Source of the DNA: Symploca sp. SIO2E9
Lineage (GTDB): Bacteria > Cyanobacteriota > Cyanobacteriia > Cyanobacteriales > Coleofasciculaceae
Direction: 5' to 3'
DNA length: 64,000 nucleotides
NCBI GenBank assembly: GCA_010692645.1
Contig: JAAHGS010000021.1
Coordinates: forward strand, 51,949 to 115,948
Shown here: one piece after another, positions 59,752 to 64,000 of the stretch
Numbering within the stretch: the first letter of the stretch is position 1
How the letters are laid out: the number at the start of each line of letters is the position of its first letter
Program-made: the position numbers and the translations under genes
The notes under the pieces: generated by a model
The model's input: only the letters and a program-made list of their open reading frames with translations
Database searches by the model: none
Told to the model about the DNA's origin: nothing

Positions 59752-61998
59752 TCAAAACCATTGCTCTAATCGACCAAGTGCAATCCAGAATCCCTCAGCT
59801 TCATTTTTGTGTCCTTGCCAAATCTCTGGAATAAATGAAGCCTGTGGTGCAGTTTTCTCTAAATTTTCTGCCAAAGCAGGAAAATCAATATCACCTTCAC
59901 CAATTTGTAAACCTTCACCATCTACATCTTCAGCATCAGCAATGTGTAGATGAGCACTGTAGGGACCAACTTGTTCAATAAACTCTTTGAATGATAATTT
60001 ATGGTGATTGCAAGCAAGTTTAGAGTGGGAAGTATCTAGACATACTCGATAACCGTGTTGGCGACAAAACTCTGCTGTATCCTGAGGGTCTATGAGCAAA
60101 TTATGGTAGCGCTGACCACCAAAATGCCAGGGAAAAGGAGGCATGGTTTGGGGAATAATTTCTACGCCCTCCATGTCGAGTGCAGATAGGCTTTTGAGGA
60201 GTAATTCATATAAACCACTCCGTTTAGATAGAGGCAAAGGTGCATCAATCGTAAAGCCCCCAATGTTAGTGACAATGCCAGGTCGAGATGCTTTTTTGAA
60301 GAAGGGTTTTAGGGAGCGAGTTAGATCAATTACTCTCTGCAGTTCCCGAATTGAGTGCTGGCGATATTCCTGATCAGTTGAACACAAATCTAACAGATGA
60401 TCCCCGGCAAATAACTCTGGACTATGTACCACTAAATCTAGGTCATAGGGCTGGTCGAAATATTGATTAATATCTTGCTCTAAGTCTTTATAGCTCAAAT
60501 GAAACTCCAGTAAATCTGGATTCGATTTCGTCAATATAGTCTTGAAATCGTGGTAGCGGACAGGTATACCCCAAGGTCGTTTAAACTTGTAGTTGCCTGC
60601 TTGAACCTGTTGCTCAACCAAATCACTAGCAAACAAAAAGTCTCCAGCTTTAAAGCTTCTTTTTGCCCTGAGTCCAATTAGTTCAGCCTTGCGATTAGGC
60701 TGTAGACCTTTACCAGGGCTTTTGACTTCGAGCATTTCTTCGGTAATCATTTGTCCTGGTTGCAAGTCACAGTTGATCACTAGACTTTTTGCTAGGGTTT
60801 CTCGGTTGATCAATTCCCCTTGAGTGAGTCTACGTTCACCAGAATTTCCTAATGCTTGCTCCACTTGACGAATACCCTGCACCATTACTTTGAACTCTTC
60901 TGGTAACAGACTTACTTTGTGGTCATTACCTTCCATTGATTTATCCAAGGTAAAGTGTTTTTCGATCACTTTTGCTCCCTTGGCTACGGCAGCAATTGCC
61001 ACATTGATATCTCGCTCATGACCAGAATAACCAACGGGGCAATCACCAAGTTCTTTGAGGCGTTCTAAATAGGCTAGATTAACATCTTTGAAGGGAGCTG
61101 GATAGGTAGAATTACAGTGCAGTAATATATACATCGCTCCCAAGCGTTTCAAGAAACGGACGGTTTCAATAATTTCGACTTCCGTAGACATGCCAGTGGA
61201 GCAGATTAGGGGTTTGCCAGTCTTGGCAAGTACTCTTAAGAGGTCATGATTGGTTAAGTCTGCCGAGGCTACTTTGTAGGCTGGCATCCCGTACTTTTCC
61301 AGGAGACTCAAACTTGAGTGATCCCAAGGGGTGCAAAGGGGCAGGATATTCTGCTTTTTACAGTAATCAAAGGCAGCAAACATTTCCCCTGGGGTAAGTT
61401 GGAAGCGAGATAGCAAGTCCAAGGTGTACTGGGAACCCAAATCTTCGCTAGCATCATTGGCATTACCAGCATTGTGATAGAGAGAACTCAAATCCCGTAG
61501 CTGGAATTTGGCACAATTAGCCCCTGCGGCGACAGCTTGATCAATTAATGTTTTGGCTAATTCCAGATTGCCGTTGTGATTATTGCCAATCTCAGCAATT
61601 ATAAAGGTAGGAGATTCAGAATCAATATTAAATTTGCCGATTTGAATACCCCCTAGTCGCTTTCTGGCAATAGCAACTAGGTGGTGATTCTTGTCGAGCA
61701 GGGGAACAAATTCAATTTGTTCAGAGAAGTAGGACTCAATCTTTTCAGGGTCATCCTGAAAAAAGGCAAATTTGAAGTTTTTATTGGTAATGTTAGTAAC
61801 AGACTGATTCAAATCAATGGTGATCTGATTCACCAGCCAACGCCGGAAGTCGCCGTCGGTCATGATACCTTCGAGGACACCGGATTCCGTGACTGAGAAA
61901 ATAACCCGACTTTTGTTGTCACTAATCTTTCTCAGGGCGTTGAGGATGCTGTCTTCGGCAAAGACAATATATTTAGTGATGTTTCTGTCAATGAGCAT
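59752..61998 (-). CDS. neuB: Nonulosonic (sialic) acid synthase fused to CBS, SAF and TIM-barrel domains
   Basis: A 748-residue four-part protein. Residues about 1-115 are a CBS domain pair, often nucleotide-sensing. Residues about 120-400 are the NeuB synthase domain (IIAEIGNNHNGNLELA, AKFQ, STGMS, HCNSTYPAPFKDVNL, EKHFTLDKSMEGNDHKVSL), which condenses PEP with a ManNAc-like sugar. Residues about 400-465 are an antifreeze/SAF domain. Residues about 475-748 are a xylose-isomerase-like TIM barrel (VHSPEL, CLDTSHS, HLHIADAEDVDGEG, FIPEIWQGH). The barrel may supply or modify the hexosamine substrate. A sialate- versus legionaminate-type product cannot be decided. NeuA lies 10 bases upstream. Confidence 0.88.
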   Translation of the reverse strand: MLIDRNITKYIVFAEDSILNALRKISDNKSRVIFSVTESGVLEGIMTDGDFRRWLVNQITIDLNQSVTNITNKNFKFAFFQDDPEKIESYFSEQIEFVPLLDKNHHLVAIARKRLGGIQIGKFNIDSESPTFIIAEIGNNHNGNLELAKTLIDQAVAAGANCAKFQLRDLSSLYHNAGNANDASEDLGSQYTLDLLSRFQLTPGEMFAAFDYCKKQNILPLCTPWDHSSLSLLEKYGMPAYKVASADLTNHDLLRVLAKTGKPLICSTGMSTEVEIIETVRFLKRLGAMYILLHCNSTYPAPFKDVNLAYLERLKELGDCPVGYSGHERDINVAIAAVAKGAKVIEKHFTLDKSMEGNDHKVSLLPEEFKVMVQGIRQVEQALGNSGERRLTQGELINRETLAKSLVINCDLQPGQMITEEMLEVKSPGKGLQPNRKAELIGLRAKRSFKAGDFLFASDLVEQQVQAGNYKFKRPWGIPVRYHDFKTILTKSNPDLLEFHLSYKDLEQDINQYFDQPYDLDLVVHSPELFAGDHLLDLCSTDQEYRQHSIRELQRVIDLTRSLKPFFKKASRPGIVTNIGGFTIDAPLPLSKRSGLYELLLKSLSALDMEGVEIIPQTMPPFPWHFGGQRYHNLLIDPQDTAEFCRQHGYRVCLDTSHSKLACNHHKLSFKEFIEQVGPYSAHLHIADAEDVDGEGLQIGEGDIDFPALAENLEKTAPQASFIPEIWQGHKNEAEGFWIALGRLEQWF

Positions 61999-62008
61999 CT
62001 GGTTTCAA

Positions 62009-62680
62009 CTACCTTTTTAGAAGGAACTCTGCAATTTCAAAGTCAAGAATCGAGTCTATTTCCCAGCTAGCTGCTTCGCTCATTAAAAACATAGAAATCT
62101 TGCCACCTAGGCGATTTCCTAAATCTTTTAAAACCCAGGGTTTGAATATGTAAATTGAGCCATTTTCTACATACTGCGGCTGCATATCCTGGCGGCGTTG
62201 GCGATGGCGGTAGTCATAGTTGATAGATTTGGCTACTCCATCAACTTCTTGCCAGAGAAATCTGTGGGAAGGGGAAACTGATAAGAGGGAATCAGCATTT
62301 TCTGCCTGAAGTTTGGCAATCGCATGGTCAATATCTGCGCCGGTTCTAATGGGAGAAGTACACTGTAGGAAAACAATCAAATCTGGAAAAATTCCGTTTT
62401 TTTCAATCTCCGATAGTGCATGAATGAGGGCAGATTCTGAAGATGCAGTATCACCAGACAGTTCCGCAGGACGATCGATTACCTCTGATCCATATTTTCT
62501 AGCAATTTCTGCGATTTCCGGATCGTCAGTGGAAACATATACTTGATCTACAAGCTTTGCTTCTTTGACATCCAAGATAGAATGGGCAATTAGTGGTTGA
62601 TCTGCCAAGGGACGTACATTTTTACGCGGGACACCTTTAGAACCACCACGAGCTGGAATAATGGTTATGGTAAGGGTCAA
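62009..62680 (-). CDS. neuA: CMP-nonulosonate (acylneuraminate) cytidylyltransferase
   Basis: A 223-residue NeuA/KdsB-family enzyme that activates a nonulosonic acid with CTP. The nucleotide loop IIPARGGSKGVPRKN (about 6-20), the STDDPEIAEIA region, LQCTSPIRTGADIDHAI and the acidic SWEIDSILDFEIAEFL end are intact. ATG at 62680. It is 10 bases upstream of the NeuB fusion and thus makes the CMP-sugar donor for the sialyltransferase-like enzyme. It could equally be a CMP-legionaminate or CMP-pseudaminate synthetase. Confidence 0.9.
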   Translation of the reverse strand: MTLTITIIPARGGSKGVPRKNVRPLADQPLIAHSILDVKEAKLVDQVYVSTDDPEIAEIARKYGSEVIDRPAELSGDTASSESALIHALSEIEKNGIFPDLIVFLQCTSPIRTGADIDHAIAKLQAENADSLLSVSPSHRFLWQEVDGVAKSINYDYRHRQRRQDMQPQYVENGSIYIFKPWVLKDLGNRLGGKISMFLMSEAASWEIDSILDFEIAEFLLKR

Positions 62681-62733
62681 TTTGCTAAGCCTCCTTGTAG
62701 ATGTTTATACACAGAAATCATGACCAAGTTCAT

Positions 62734-63663
62734 CTATGCTGTCTGTAATATCGCCTTCTGACCTAGATTGAATAGTTCACCATTATCAAATTTTTCAAGT
62801 TTGAGATAACACACTAATACATACCTTTTATTCTGGTCATGTTTCTGCCATCCTTTGTGAGCTAATTGTTGATTTGAAAGAATCAAGGTTCCAGCCTTTC
62901 CAAAAATAGATACCGATTGTTTATCACTGTAAAAAAGTCTCATATCCCCTACCGGGTAATTTTTACGTCGAGACAGAACAGTTATTAAGCGATTGTATAG
63001 ATGGTTGATTATCTTGCGAAATGTGTGACGATGAGAACCTGGAATTATGGTATATGGACCGTCTCCATAATCAGCTACATCATTTAAGTAAATAAAGGCT
63101 TTAAATCCTGGAGGTGTTATATTGTCATTATGGAACCCTCGCTTGGACTCTGTATCGAGATTGTCAACTTGTATGGAGATGGTTTTAAGTCTTAATTTTT
63201 GACCAATTCGCTGCTCGAACAACTCTTCAATCTTATGGGAATGAAACAGTTGTGAGAGTTGAGTATCTACTTCTTGAACGTTCATAAGCTGTTGAACCTT
63301 GCTATCTACTTCCTGGACAGCATTACGGCAAACCAAATAACAATTGCCATAGATTAAATAACTTTGGTCGCGTAGATAATGGTTAGCAAGCTCAATTAAG
63401 CGATCGCATTCATCTTGATCTAGAAAGTTTTGGATGATCTCGTAGCCTTGGAGAGAAAATTCATTAACCGGTTGCTGTAGATGATTTTTGCAGTCTCTGA
63501 GCAATCCAGCTATTTCCCACCGAACATTAGTTATATGGTACTTGATATTTTTAATCACTTTCCTAATCATTAGATTCAATCTCATACTTTTTTGATTTCT
63601 ACCTTGGTTGTTGTTAATTTGCGATAAATGTCGTTCCAATATTTTTATGACTTCTAAAATCAC
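62734..63663 (-). CDS. Phytanoyl-CoA dioxygenase-family Fe(II)/2-oxoglutarate enzyme
   Basis: A 309-residue member of the PhyH group. The iron triad is H178-x-D180 (GFHNDN) and a distal His211 (PGSHRH). FKAFIYLNDV and a GPYTIIPGSHR block surround it. Such enzymes hydroxylate lipids, amino acids or small metabolites. Within a glycan locus it may hydroxylate an acyl or sugar group, but this is inference only. The first about 70 residues, basic and unmatched, may be non-conserved. The ORF start at 63663 and the ATG around residue 27 are both possible. Next upstream is the partial sulfotransferase. Confidence 0.75.
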   Translation of the reverse strand: MILEVIKILERHLSQINNNQGRNQKSMRLNLMIRKVIKNIKYHITNVRWEIAGLLRDCKNHLQQPVNEFSLQGYEIIQNFLDQDECDRLIELANHYLRDQSYLIYGNCYLVCRNAVQEVDSKVQQLMNVQEVDTQLSQLFHSHKIEELFEQRIGQKLRLKTISIQVDNLDTESKRGFHNDNITPPGFKAFIYLNDVADYGDGPYTIIPGSHRHTFRKIINHLYNRLITVLSRRKNYPVGDMRLFYSDKQSVSIFGKAGTLILSNQQLAHKGWQKHDQNKRYVLVCYLKLEKFDNGELFNLGQKAILQTA

Positions 63664-63763
63664 TTCTGGTAAAAATAAAATTAAAAATCAATGCAATTTA
63701 ACTAGATAAAATTAGTTATTTTAAGTAATATATATTGACTAGCTTCAATGTATATTATCCATA

Positions 63764-64000
63764 CTAATATTGATATTTTTCAATGAACCAATCAGTTAAC
63801 TTGGTAATCCTGTCGATATCATCTAAACTCATCTGTTTTTTCCATTTAATCGCATGTTTAGTATTAAAAGGCTCACTTGCTTCAGGAATCCAGTCCCATC
63901 GCTGCTGATAGGGGTCTGCCTGTCGCTTGTAAAATAGATAATCGTTTGAGAACTCACAACCTAAGAAATGGTAAAGTCGCTTACAGGTTTCCGCCTGGTT
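63764..64000 (-). CDS. Sulfotransferase ST5, C-terminal end (partial)
   Basis: Frame open from the right window edge to a TAG at 63766-63764, giving 78 residues without a start codon in view. The pattern ETCKRLYHFLGCEF, a Trp/Lys segment (AIKWKKQMS), DDIDRITKLTDWFIEKY matches the C-terminal end of P-loop sulfotransferases (LxxFLG..., W+K.LS..., I...). The PAPS loop lies beyond the window. It is upstream of the PhyH-like gene on the same strand, which makes it a fifth sulfotransferase of the locus. It has no ATG within view. Confidence 0.65.
   Translation of the reverse strand, partial: NQAETCKRLYHFLGCEFSNDYLFYKRQADPYQQRWDWIPEASEPFNTKHAIKWKKQMSLDDIDRITKLTDWFIEKYQY

Noticed and set aside
1..64000. 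tRNA or rRNA genes
   Set aside because: Scanned by eye for T-arm motifs (GGTTCGA-type) with matching acceptor stems and for conserved rRNA blocks; none convincing. A covariance search could still find one.

Overview
This is a chromosomal segment of a cyanobacterium, probably filamentous. The evidence is oxygenic-phototroph gene content (a carboxysome-type shell protein, an 8-vinyl reductase of the BciB/Slr1923 type, a Psb35-like protein, a chorismate lyase of the plastoquinone type, MntCAB, sucrose-phosphate phosphatase), frequent GCGATCGC (HIP1) octamers, and many intergenic heptamer/octamer tandem repeats typical of large cyanobacterial genomes. No rRNA or tRNA gene was recognised.

Layout. 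1-8400: the purL end and purF, then a minus-strand group (SAM methyltransferase, a DyP-type peroxidase with an unknown 422-aa partner, chorismate lyase, an HlyD-like adaptor, an orphan BMC shell gene). 8850-11730: the manganese ABC transporter mntC-mntA-mntB. 11950-24300: a DevC-like permease with a response regulator, a TspO-like membrane protein, a cNMP-binding protein, a Psb35-like protein, PBP1A, a radical SAM protein, ruvA, spp and an MFS carrier. 24700-29000: a two-gene unit of a DUF4384 protein and a TPR-CHAT caspase-like protein, a plausible conflict or signalling module. 29400-44230: two small proteins, hisIE, hemL, a sugar-type ABC ATPase, bciB, a response regulator, rimK with an aspartoacylase-like gene, a large RTX/beta-helix protein and a secreted esterase.

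44379-64000: one uninterrupted minus-strand surface-glycan locus of 18 genes. It holds nonulosonic (sialic) acid genes neuA and neuB, the latter a CBS-NeuB-SAF-TIM-barrel fusion. It also holds a sialyltransferase-like protein with EEG, HP and S/T motifs, five sulfotransferases (one running off the edge), several glycosyltransferases, an FkbM methyltransferase, a WecG/TagA-type transferase, an O-antigen polymerase/ligase-like protein, a PhyH-type dioxygenase and a GH10 lipoprotein. Together these predict a sulfated, nonulosonate-containing surface polysaccharide. This is the best candidate in the window for an undescribed system.

A second theme is small mobile repeats that intrude on genes. 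A MITE-like family (six copies, ends GGGTGARCGAAA / TTTCGTTCACCC) lies in frame inside the TPR-CHAT gene. A second family ending in a 12-bp perfect hairpin supplies the start codon and about 28 codons of mntB, and another copy abuts the stop codon of a sulfotransferase gene. Start codons were chosen from Shine-Dalgarno spacing and family knowledge. All functional calls are by eye, without database searches.
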